23,168 bases of DNA from an uncultured Collinsella sp. (lineage in GTDB: Bacteria; Actinomycetota; Coriobacteriia; Coriobacteriales; Coriobacteriaceae): NCBI GenBank assembly GCA_900541885.1, contig UQKW01000032.1, positions 1-23,168 on the forward strand. Reading direction: 5' to 3'. Of the stretch, positions 14,569-21,254 are shown one piece after another (position 1 is the first letter of the stretch; every line of letters starts with the position of its first letter). Position numbers and translations under genes: made by a program. The notes under the pieces are model-generated. The model ran no database searches, was not told the origin of the DNA, and saw nothing but the letters and a program-made list of their open reading frames with translations.

Positions 14569-16344
14569 TTACTTCGAAAGCTGCTCGGAGACGAAGGCGA
14601 GAGACTTATCGCCGTTCTGGGAGAGCTCGATGTACTGCTTACCGCGGCAGGCGACGCACTTGTTGCCCACGCGCTCGCAGTCTTTCTGCAGGTCGGCCAG
14701 GTAGCTGGCGGCCTGCGGGGCCAGGACGACCAGGTCAAAGTCGGGGAGCATGTCAACGTGGTTGCCATAGGCCTCGGCAGCGGTCTCAAGATTGATGCCG
14801 CGCTCTTTGGCGGCCTTGGCCAGTGCGTTGGCGAGCAGGCCCGAGGTACCGCCGCCCTGGCAGAGCACGAGCACGCGCTTGCCGTTGAGGTCGCTGGCGG
14901 TCGTTGCCTCGGCAGCGGGCGCTGCGGGAACGGCGGGGGCATCGGACTTCACGGCCTCGGCAGCGGCGCCGGCGGCAACGCTCTTGGCGTCAGCCTTGCC
15001 CTGGAAGGCATCGTTGAGCTTGGCGGCCTTCTCGGCGTTCTTGGCGGCGAGCTCCTCCTGGGAGATCTCGGCCTCCTCGGCGCACTTCTGGGCGTCGTAG
15101 GCACGGAAGAACGGATAGTACAGAACAAAGTCGACGACCAGGATAAGGGCGAGCATCACAAAGGCGAGCGGCTGGAAGCCCAAGCCCATGATGGTGCCAA
15201 TGGGGCCGGGGACAGTCCAGGGCAGGGTGTACATAAAGCCGTTCATGCCCAAAAAGTCGATAAAGATCTTGAGGATCCAGATGTTGGCGATCGGGGCAAA
15301 GACAAACGGGACAAAGAAGACGGGGTTGAGCACGATGGGTGCGGCGAACAGCAGCGGCTCGTTAACGGCAAAGCACACGGGGACGATGGCGGCCTTACCG
15401 ACGGCGCGCATCTCCTGGGACTTGGCCAGGAAGCAGAACATAAAGACCAAGACGAGCGTGGCGCCGGTGCCGCCCATGCAGACGACGAAGTACTGGGCGC
15501 CCTGCGTCAGAACGGCGGAGGCGTGCTCGCCGGCCTGGAATGCAGCCAGGTTGTCGGTCATGTTGGCAACGAGGGCGGCGGCGATGGCGGGCTCGACGAT
15601 CGAGGGGCCGTGGACGCCGACGAACCAGAACAGGCTCATGGCGCCGTAGATCACAGCGAGACCGATATAGCCGTCGGCAGCGGTGAACAGGGGCTGGAAC
15701 ACCTGGATGACGCCCTGGGCAAAGCAGAAGCCAAAGGCAGCGCGGAAGACGATGTCAAAGACCCAAAAGACGGTGATGCAGACGGAGAAGGGGATGATGT
15801 CCTTAAAGGTCTGCGAGATGTTGGGCGGAACCTGCTCGGGCATCTTGACGGTGATGTTGCGCTTGATAAAGAACTTGTAGATGATGCCGGTCACAAACGC
15901 AGCGATGAAGGCAGTCAGCAGGCCCTTGGAACCAAGGTAGGTGGTGTTGAAGCCGCTGGCGGCGTCCGTGGCGATGGTGTCGCTCGAAAGGAGCAAGAAG
16001 CCGATGATGGCCGCGCACATGCATGAGATAAAGTTGATCTGGTTGTTCTTGGGCAGGTCGCGGTTCTGAGCGTCGGCGAAGTGCTTGGCGGTGGTGGCGG
16101 CACAGGCGATTGCCAGGATGCCCATGGAGTAGTTGTAGCACTTCCACAGGGCGTTGTTGATGTCATCGGGCCAGTAGAAACCCCAGATGTTGGGGACCGA
16201 GGCTACGAGGCAGAAGATGGACGAGAAGATGATGATGGGGATGACGGAGATAAAACCGTCGCGGATCGCCTTGAGGTACTTGTTGCGGGCGATCGCGTTG
16301 AAAAAGGGCTGGCCCTTTTCGATAGTGGCGATGAGTTGCTCCAT
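14569..16344 (-). CDS. PTS lactose/cellobiose-family EIICB permease, divergent type (module 3)
   Basis: A 591-residue IIC-IIB fusion that differs most from the other three permeases. IIC has GVHGPS (His245), NEP (Glu329) and GGTGATL. The linker (about 420-486) is Ala/Lys-rich. The IIB domain has phosphocysteine Cys495 in LVLCQGGGTSG and lacks the GAYGxHY-IMDQY and APQVRxYY blocks of the others, having EAYGNHVDMLPDFD and LAPQAASYLADL instead, plus extra cysteines near 563-566. It therefore probably takes a different sugar, even though its partner hydrolase resembles the module 1 enzyme. The start has TAGGAGC upstream. It is first in its operon, divergent from the regulator at 16702, and needs a separate EIIA. 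Confidence 0.94.
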   Translation of the reverse strand: MEQLIATIEKGQPFFNAIARNKYLKAIRDGFISVIPIIIFSSIFCLVASVPNIWGFYWPDDINNALWKCYNYSMGILAIACAATTAKHFADAQNRDLPKNNQINFISCMCAAIIGFLLLSSDTIATDAASGFNTTYLGSKGLLTAFIAAFVTGIIYKFFIKRNITVKMPEQVPPNISQTFKDIIPFSVCITVFWVFDIVFRAAFGFCFAQGVIQVFQPLFTAADGYIGLAVIYGAMSLFWFVGVHGPSIVEPAIAAALVANMTDNLAAFQAGEHASAVLTQGAQYFVVCMGGTGATLVLVFMFCFLAKSQEMRAVGKAAIVPVCFAVNEPLLFAAPIVLNPVFFVPFVFAPIANIWILKIFIDFLGMNGFMYTLPWTVPGPIGTIMGLGFQPLAFVMLALILVVDFVLYYPFFRAYDAQKCAEEAEISQEELAAKNAEKAAKLNDAFQGKADAKSVAAGAAAEAVKSDAPAVPAAPAAEATTASDLNGKRVLVLCQGGGTSGLLANALAKAAKERGINLETAAEAYGNHVDMLPDFDLVVLAPQAASYLADLQKDCERVGNKCVACRGKQYIELSQNGDKSLAFVSEQLSK

Positions 16345-16377
16345 GCAAAGCTCCTAAGAGTCGGTGGGTTAGCAACG

Positions 16378-16405
16378 ATGGTAGCTTTTGACGTTCGGTT
16401 GCCAA
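16378..16405 (-). promoter_or_regulatory. Candidate promoter of module 3 operon
   Basis: On the minus strand TTGGCA (16400-16405) and TACCAT (16378-16383) are 16 bp apart. The -35 hexamer touches the operator at 16404-16425, so repressor binding would block RNA polymerase. Matched by eye. Confidence 0.45.
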
Positions 16406-16425
16406 AATGTTGACGTTGCCATTTT
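16404..16425. promoter_or_regulatory. LacI-type operator of module 3, promoter-proximal
   Basis: An imperfect 22-bp palindrome with core ATG-TTG-ACGT-TGC-CAT, which on the other strand is ATG-GCA-ACGT-CAA-CAT. That orientation shares its left half with the second site at 16524. Confidence 0.8.
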
Positions 16426-16523
16426 GCGACACAAAAAAAGACGCGAACCGGTGGTTCCTGTGCCTGCGAACCGTCGATTCTTTGTGCGTAAACGTTTGAG
16501 CCGCCCGGTGGCTCTGTGTTTGC

Positions 16524-16545
16524 ACAATGGCAACGTTAACATTTG
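16524..16545. promoter_or_regulatory. LacI-type operator of module 3, distal
   Basis: Core ATG-GCA-ACGT-TAA-CAT, centred 120 bp from the first module 3 operator, which permits DNA looping. Between the two sites (16426-16523) I see no gene or clear structure, apart from a GCGTAAACGTTT that weakly resembles the shared boxes. Confidence 0.8.
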
Positions 16546-16578
16546 GGCGACAAAAGCCGTTCGGGGAAGCAGAAATGT

Positions 16579-16610
16579 CGGTGAACGGTAGGTTTTGGGT
16601 GGTAAGCGTA
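16579..16610 (-). promoter_or_regulatory. 21-bp-spaced box pair (LytTR-like), module 3
   Basis: CGGTGAACGGT (16579-16589) is followed exactly 21 bp later by the weaker TGGTAAGCGTA (16600-16610). A TATACT at 16630-16635 may be the -10 of the regulator gene. Confidence 0.6.
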
Positions 16611-16701
16611 TTGCAGAGGCGGCGTTAGATATACTTGAAGGCGTTTAATATGACTGCGCAGGATGCCGTCAATGGCATCGTTGACACGGAAAGATCGACC
16701 A

Positions 16702-17706
16702 ATGGCCGCTGTTAAAAAATCGGTTTCCGTTAAGGACGTGGCGCGTCTCGCGGGCGTCTCGGAGCAGACAGTCTCGCGTACGGTGCACGATTCACCCAGC
16801 GTGCGCCCCGAGACCAAGGAGCGCGTGCGTGCCGCCATGCGCGAGCTGGGGTATCGCCCCAATTTTGCCGGTCGATCGCTGCGCCGTGGCAAGTTTAAGA
16901 CCGTCGGCGTCGCCATGTTCAACATTACCGGTACAGGCAACCTCGACCGTATGGAGGGCTTTGCTGCCGCCGCCGATAAGCACGGATACGCCATTACCCT
17001 CACGAAAGTAGATGGGCATCCGTATACCCTCGAGAGCGCATCGTCGCGCATGAGCGCACTGCCGGTGGATGGCATGGTCGTGATCATGAATCGCATGCCG
17101 GCGGACTTTGGAACCTTCGAGCCACTGCCCGGCATGCAGACAGTGCTCGTTACGATGTTGGAGCACCCACTCTGTTCAACGGTCGATAACGACCAGTTCG
17201 ATTGCTCGCGCCAGGTTGTCGAGTACTTGCTGAGGCAGGGGCACAAGACCGTGCATTTCATCTCGTGTCCCGAGCGCTCGCTTTCGGGCATGCAGCGCGA
17301 GGAAGGCTGGCGCGAGACATTGCACGCACATGGTATTGAGCCGCCGCGACTCGTTCGTGGCGATTGGACGGCACAGAGCGGGTATGCTGCCGGTCGGGCT
17401 CTGGCGGACGATCCGACCTGTACGGCCATTTATGCTTCCAACGACGCCATGGCCTACGGCTGCATTCGCGGACTCGAGTCGCGCGGAAAGCACGTGCCCG
17501 AGGACGTGAGTGTGGTGGGTGTTGATGACAGTCTGGGCGACATCGTGCCCGATCGTCGCCTGGCCACCGTGCGCTTTGACAACAGGCGCGTCGGCATGTG
17601 GGCGGTCGACAAGATCGCCGGCGCCGAGGGCGTTGTGTCTGGCGTGGAGCACATGCTGATCCCCGGCGTGCTCGTGGAGGGCGATACGGTACGCGATTTG
17701 CGTTAG
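16702..17706 (+). CDS. LacI-family transcriptional regulator (module 3)
   Basis: A 334-residue LacI-family protein: helix-turn-helix with recognition helix GVSEQTVSRTVH (specificity pair Glu-Gln), hinge GRSLRRGK, and sugar-binding domain (GMVVIMNRM, HPLCSTVDNDQ, AIYASNDAMAYG, VSVVGVDDSLGD). ATG 16702 is preferred because the family motif SVKDVARLAGVS then starts about residue 9 and GGAAAG precedes it; ATGs at 16663 and 16672 are alternatives with poorer context. It diverges from the module 3 operon and probably represses it through the sites at 16404 and 16524. No palindrome array or terminator follows; lacF comes next on the same strand after 214 bases. Confidence 0.93.
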   Translation: MAAVKKSVSVKDVARLAGVSEQTVSRTVHDSPSVRPETKERVRAAMRELGYRPNFAGRSLRRGKFKTVGVAMFNITGTGNLDRMEGFAAAADKHGYAITLTKVDGHPYTLESASSRMSALPVDGMVVIMNRMPADFGTFEPLPGMQTVLVTMLEHPLCSTVDNDQFDCSRQVVEYLLRQGHKTVHFISCPERSLSGMQREEGWRETLHAHGIEPPRLVRGDWTAQSGYAAGRALADDPTCTAIYASNDAMAYGCIRGLESRGKHVPEDVSVVGVDDSLGDIVPDRRLATVRFDNRRVGMWAVDKIAGAEGVVSGVEHMLIPGVLVEGDTVRDLR

Positions 17707-17766
17707 GGTGCGGTCCTGTTTGGGTTTCCGCTAATCATGTTTGATATTGTTCGAAATGGTTTGGAA

Positions 17767-17798
17767 ACCGTTCACGGGAGAAAAAAGACCGTTCACGG
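17767..17798 (+). promoter_or_regulatory. 21-bp-spaced box pair (LytTR-like) before lacF
   Basis: ACCGTTCACGG occurs twice, identically, at 17767-17777 and 17788-17798. Taken as 9-bp ACCGTTCAC the gap is exactly 12 bp, as in LytTR-type sites. A further inverted half, AACGGTTT, lies at 17808-17815. The pair is upstream of a possible promoter (TTGCAT 17813-17818, TGTTAT 17837-17842), an activator-like position. Confidence 0.7.
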
Positions 17799-17920
17799 CT
17801 CGAAATAACGGTTTGCATTGTTCCTTTTTGTTTGAATGTTATTGTTTCTGTCATACACAGCGCAGCGCGTATACCCGGACGCGATGCTCTCCATTGGTTC
17901 ATATGTGAAAGGAACGCAAT

Positions 17921-18259
17921 ATGGCAACCAAAGAAGAAATCTCGATGGTTGGATTCGAGATCGTCGCATACGCAGGTGACGCCCAGACCGATCTGCTTGC
18001 AGCGCTCGATGCTGCTCGCGAGGGTGATTTTGAGAAGGCCGAGCAACTGCACAAGGATGCCAGCGATGCACTTATCGGCGCTCACGACACGCAGACCAAG
18101 CTGCTTTCGCAGGAGGCCGGCGGTGGCGAGATGGAGATGACCTTCATCATGGCTCACGCTCAGGATACCCTCATGACCACTATGATCTTGGAGAAGCAGA
18201 CCCGCTTTACCATCGATGCCTATAAGCGCATCGCCCAGCTCGAGGCCAAGCTCGCCTAA
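17921..18259 (+). CDS. lacF: PTS lactose-family EIIA (phosphocarrier)
   Basis: A 112-residue soluble EIIA of the lactose/cellobiose family, which passes phosphate from HPr to the IIB cysteine of the permease. The active His79 and the metal-binding Asp82 lie in MAHAQDTLM, one residue later than in Lactococcus LacF (His78, Asp81). The start is preceded by AAAGGAA. It is monocistronic: 214 bases separate it from the regulator upstream and a strong terminator follows. It is the only EIIA in the window, and none of the four EIICB proteins has a IIA domain, so I infer that it serves all of them. Its promoter carries the same 21-bp-spaced boxes as the three modules, consistent with shared control. 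Confidence 0.97.
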   Translation: MATKEEISMVGFEIVAYAGDAQTDLLAALDAAREGDFEKAEQLHKDASDALIGAHDTQTKLLSQEAGGGEMEMTFIMAHAQDTLMTTMILEKQTRFTIDAYKRIAQLEAKLA

Positions 18260-18285
18260 CGAGCCCTCACAACCAAGTCCCCTTC

Positions 18286-18321
18286 CAAAAGCCCTGCCGC
18301 TACCCGCGGCAGGGCTTTTTC
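18286..18321 (+). terminator. Terminator of lacF
   Basis: A 14-bp stem (18287-18300 with 18306-18319) with loop TACCC and a T run, 27 bases after the lacF stop. Confidence 0.95.
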
Positions 18322-18333
18322 TGTCCTCCTCCA

Positions 18334-18400
18334 AGTTGCGGTGAAATGGGGACTGAATAGGGGCCGGCGGGCGTAAAACAATCCCTATTCCACCGCAACT
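18334..18400. repeat. Imperfect 67-bp extragenic palindrome
   Basis: Arms of 21 bp (18334-18354 and 18380-18400) begin with AGTTGCGGTG and differ at a few positions. The left arm contains GAAATGGGGAC, which also occurs at 13021-13031 beside module 3. It looks like a dispersed REP-like element. Confidence 0.65.
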
Positions 18401-18411
18401 CATCCCGAGAC

Positions 18412-18454
18412 AGTCATTGGGGACGTTCTTAAACGACTAGTCGTTGGGGGCAGT
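18412..18454. repeat. Second REP-like element with central palindrome
   Basis: AGTCATTGGGGACG is followed by a perfect 14-bp palindrome AACGACTAGTCGTT (18432-18445) and then a second TTGGGGGCAGTC. The paired GGGGRC blocks around a palindrome suggest a short mobile repeat. It ends about 90 bases before the next gene. Confidence 0.45.
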
Positions 18455-18544
18455 CTTGGAGCTTCTGCACGCCCTCCCGTTCGGTTTTTCGCTGGGTGGG
18501 TATACTTCCATCCGCAATACAGGCCGGAATAAGGAGGTATCCAA

Positions 18545-19558
18545 ATGCCGGGCAACGGATTGATTCAAAAGGGAGACGCGCACGAGATGGCTCATGGGCG
18601 TCCTGTCCAGATAACCGAGCACACGACGGTAACCGAGCTGCAGCCCAGCCTGTCCGATGTCGTGTGCGCAAACAAAAAGCTGCAGATTGGCTTTATCGTT
18701 GCGCTCGTGGTACTGGCGCTGTTGTCGGGCTTTGTAGTTCGTCCGCATTTTGCCGATACCAAGACCTGGGACTCCACCATCGAGGTCATCGATCAAAAGA
18801 AGGGCAATGTTTTGGCGCTCACGACCTCGTGCGTCGCCCTATCTGCGGGTATCACTGCGCTGCCGGGCGATACGGGAACGCCAGTTGCCGAGCAGCTCGC
18901 GCAGCTTTCAGGCAACCTTGGTATCGTGCTTGCCGTGCTATACCTAGAGAAATACCTGCTAACTATTTTGTGGTCGGTTGGCTTGGGCATCTTAATCCCG
19001 ATTGCGTTGGTGCTCTTTGCGGTGTCGCTCGGCATTCACGGGCGCTGGAGCACGAGCACTGTCCTGCGCCGCGTGGCGACACGCGTACTGGTGGTTGCCG
19101 TGATCGGCATGGCGCTCGTGCCCGCGAGCGTATGGGTGTCGCAAAAGGTCGATGAAACGTATCGCGTTAGCATCGAGGCGGCCGAGCAAAAGGCGGCCGA
19201 CGCTGCGAGCGCGGCAGATAGCGATAGCTCCAAAACAAGCAAGAAAAAGACCGAGTCCACAGAGTCCAAGAACGTGCTTGAGCAGCTTGCCGACGGTGCC
19301 TCGGGTCTCGTCACGTCGGTGACCAGCGGCGCCAAGCAGATGACCGATGAGATCGTGCATCAGGTGACCGATCTGATCGAAGGCGTCATCGTGATGATCG
19401 TGACCTCGTGTGTGATTCCTCTACTGGTGCTCGTGGCGTTCCTATGGCTAGGACACGTGCTGCTGGGGATCGATATCTCCGGTCCCGCGAACTATCTGAC
19501 GGGTCGTTTCTTGAGCGCTCCGTCCAGACATGCCAAGAAGAGCGGGCAGTCTGAGTAG
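18545..19558 (+). CDS. Multi-pass membrane protein of unknown function
   Basis: A 337-residue protein that I do not recognise. Likely membrane segments lie at about 47-66, 88-106, 124-160 (probably two), 178-197 and 280-308. Between the last two is a hydrophilic stretch (200-278) rich in Ala, Ser, Lys and Glu (KAADAASAADSDSSKTSKKK), possibly coiled and extended, and a short basic tail follows. There is no cleavable signal peptide; the first 45 residues are polar. The start is secure: GGAGGT lies six bases before the ATG. It is monocistronic, with its own terminator, between lacF and lacA. No link to lactose metabolism shows in the sequence, although its position might suggest one. No PTS, transporter or enzyme motif is visible. 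Confidence 0.85.
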   Translation: MPGNGLIQKGDAHEMAHGRPVQITEHTTVTELQPSLSDVVCANKKLQIGFIVALVVLALLSGFVVRPHFADTKTWDSTIEVIDQKKGNVLALTTSCVALSAGITALPGDTGTPVAEQLAQLSGNLGIVLAVLYLEKYLLTILWSVGLGILIPIALVLFAVSLGIHGRWSTSTVLRRVATRVLVVAVIGMALVPASVWVSQKVDETYRVSIEAAEQKAADAASAADSDSSKTSKKKTESTESKNVLEQLADGASGLVTSVTSGAKQMTDEIVHQVTDLIEGVIVMIVTSCVIPLLVLVAFLWLGHVLLGIDISGPANYLTGRFLSAPSRHAKKSGQSE

Positions 19559-19592
19559 GCGGCAAAGCGATCTTTGGAAGATCAACCGTAAG

Positions 19593-19629
19593 AAGGGCGG
19601 CCGAGACACGTTCTCGGTCGCCCTTTTGT
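19593..19629 (+). terminator. Terminator of the membrane-protein gene
   Basis: A 14-bp stem with one G-T pair (19593-19606 with 19612-19625) followed by TTTTGTTTG. Confidence 0.93.
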
Positions 19630-19695
19630 TTGTTGAACACGTGGGCGCTACGTCCGCGCCGGGCTCAAACGGTCAGCAATCATCCGTGAATGGTG

Positions 19696-19772
19696 TTTGT
19701 TCAAAAAAGAACAAAGATAAACAAATTATTGTTGCAGTCGGTGTTCGAATGTGTTCAAATAAACACGAACAG
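19696..19772 (+). promoter_or_regulatory. Repeated TGTTC operators before lacA
   Basis: TTTGTTC and GAACAAA flank an A6 tract (19696-19715). GTGTTCG (19741) and TGTGTTC (19750) are followed by CACGAACA (19764-19771), giving a second inverted set. The A/T-rich block stands out from its surroundings and has the look of DeoR-family (LacR) operators around the lacAB promoter. The rest of the 307-base gap, 19773-19865, is leader sequence without visible structure. Confidence 0.55.
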
Positions 19773-19865
19773 TGAAGAACCGCACATTCAGATGCCCGGA
19801 CCTGAACGCGATTCAACACTTCCAAACAGAAACTACGCACCTGCGTATCTCTCAAGGAGGATGTC

Positions 19866-20294
19866 ATGAGGGTTGTAATCGCTTCCGATGCCGACGGTAT
19901 GTCGATGAAGGAGTCCATCAAGGAGATGCTCATCGCCGACGGTCACGAGGTCGTCGACTATTCCGAGACCCCTGCCGCGGACTTTGTCGATTCCGCGACC
20001 GCCGTTGCCAAGGACCTGCTGGAGCACAAGGATTCCCAGGGCTTTGCATTCGATAAGTACGGCGTCGGCTCCTATATGGCCGCCGTCAAGATCAAGGGCA
20101 TGGTCGTCGCCAACATTTCCGACGAGCGTTCCGCTTACATGACCCGCGAGCACAACGGCTCGCGCATGGTCACCATGGGCCCGGGCGTTGTGGGCACCGA
20201 GGTCGCCAAGAAGATCGCCCGCGAGTTCCTGCGTGCACAGTACGCCGGCGGCCGTCACCAGATCCGTGTCGACATGCTCAACAAGATGGCCTAA
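19866..20294 (+). CDS. lacA: Galactose-6-phosphate isomerase subunit LacA
   Basis: A 142-residue RpiB/LacAB-family protein. With LacB it converts galactose-6-phosphate to tagatose-6-phosphate in the cytoplasm. The sequence follows Lactococcus LacA closely: DSATAVAKDL, FDKYGVGSYMAAVKIKGMV, ISDERSAYMTREHNGSRM and the ending GGRHQIRVDMLNKM, at nearly the same length (141 residues there). Like other LacA subunits it lacks the catalytic cysteine that LacB carries. A strong AAGGAGG precedes the ATG. It heads the cluster lacA-lacB-lacX-lacC; the TGTTC-rich operator region lies upstream. Confidence 0.98.
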   Translation: MRVVIASDADGMSMKESIKEMLIADGHEVVDYSETPAADFVDSATAVAKDLLEHKDSQGFAFDKYGVGSYMAAVKIKGMVVANISDERSAYMTREHNGSRMVTMGPGVVGTEVAKKIAREFLRAQYAGGRHQIRVDMLNKMA

Positions 20295-20357
20295 CGAGAG
20301 CCACCGAGAACTCGAACTTCTACCTCAACTTGTGAATTCAGACGAAAGGACGTTCTG

Positions 20358-20882
20358 ATGAAGAAGACCATCGCAATCGGTTGCGACCATATCGTTACGG
20401 ACGAGAAGATCTATCTGGCCGACCGCCTGGAGCAGGCTGGCTACAAGGTGCTCGACTGCGGCACCTACAGCCACACCCGTACGCACTATCCCATCTACGG
20501 CAAGGCCGTGGGCGAGGCCGTTGCCAGCGGCAAGGCCGACTTTGGCGTGGCCCTGTGCGGCACCGGCATCGGCATCACCAACGCCGTCAACAAGGTTCCC
20601 GGCGCCCGTTGCGCCCTGGTCCGCGACATGACCTCTGCCCTGTATGCCCGTCGCGAGCTCAACGCCAACATCGTGGGCTTTGGCGGCAAGATCACCGGCG
20701 AGTTCCTGATGGCCGATATCATGCTTGCCTTCCTGGAGGAGCCCTACGAGAAGACTCCCGAGCACGACGCCCTGATCGCCAAGATCGATGCCTGCAACAA
20801 GGCCGACGCCGAGGCTCAGGCTGACCCGCACTTCTTTGACGAGTTCCTCGAGAAGTGGGACCGCGGCGAGTATCACGACTAA
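20358..20882 (+). CDS. lacB: Galactose-6-phosphate isomerase subunit LacB
   Basis: The 174-residue catalytic partner of LacA. It has the RpiB-type CDH near the N-terminus (residues 9-11) and the catalytic Cys67 in ALCGTGIGITNAVNK, plus the LacB-typical HTRTHYPIYGKAV and FGGKITGEFL. AAAGGAC precedes the start. It lies 63 bases after lacA, certainly in the same operon. A perfect hairpin and a nested palindromic element follow, so expression of the downstream lacX and lacC may be lower or separately driven. Confidence 0.98.
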   Translation: MKKTIAIGCDHIVTDEKIYLADRLEQAGYKVLDCGTYSHTRTHYPIYGKAVGEAVASGKADFGVALCGTGIGITNAVNKVPGARCALVRDMTSALYARRELNANIVGFGGKITGEFLMADIMLAFLEEPYEKTPEHDALIAKIDACNKADAEAQADPHFFDEFLEKWDRGEYHD

Positions 20883-20888
20883 TTAGGT

Positions 20889-20912
20889 TCCGGCGTTCTG
20901 CCGAACGCCGGA
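20889..20912 (+). terminator. Hairpin directly after lacB (terminator-like, no T run)
   Basis: A perfect 10-bp stem (20889-20898 with 20903-20912) with loop TGCC starts seven bases after the lacB stop. Without a T run it is more likely a transcript-protecting or partial terminator hairpin. The hairpin after lacC has a similar loop (TACC), and the same 11 bases follow it. Confidence 0.55.
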
Positions 20913-20916
20913 CCGG

Positions 20917-21019
20917 TCGACGCTGCGCTCAGGCACCCCATCTCGCCGCTCAAACCGTCGCTCGCGTACATGAAGTACGCGTCGCTCCTCTTTCGCGGCG
21001 ACCTAGGGCACCTGAGCGT
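20917..21019. repeat. Nested palindromic element between lacB and lacX
   Basis: Three stems nest around one centre: GCGCTCAGG (20925) with CCTGAGCGT (21011), TCGCCGC (20943) with GCGGCGA (20995), and CGCGTAC (20963) with GTACGCG (20975), with loop ATGAA. CGTCGCT recurs on both flanks. The element starts with TCGACGCTGCG, which reappears as the last 11 bases of the window after lacC. The remaining gap, 21020-21254, holds no gene or clear promoter that I can see. Confidence 0.65.
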
Positions 21020-21254
21020 CGCTCGCTGACGTTTGAGTGACCTGTGAGATCGCCCCTGTTGTTGCGAAGTGTTCTGGTACGGCGAGCTGCTCCGATAACA
21101 CGTTTGCTTGCTTGGCTTGAGTGCTTCGCTCTTGGCTGTACTTGGCGATTTGCAGCTTTTCAATTGACGGCTCGCGTTTCTGTGAGGGGGCGCGGGCCGG
21201 TTTTCTATCAGCCCTATTGACTTGGCGGGCTGTCGTAAGAAAGGGAAGGCTCCT

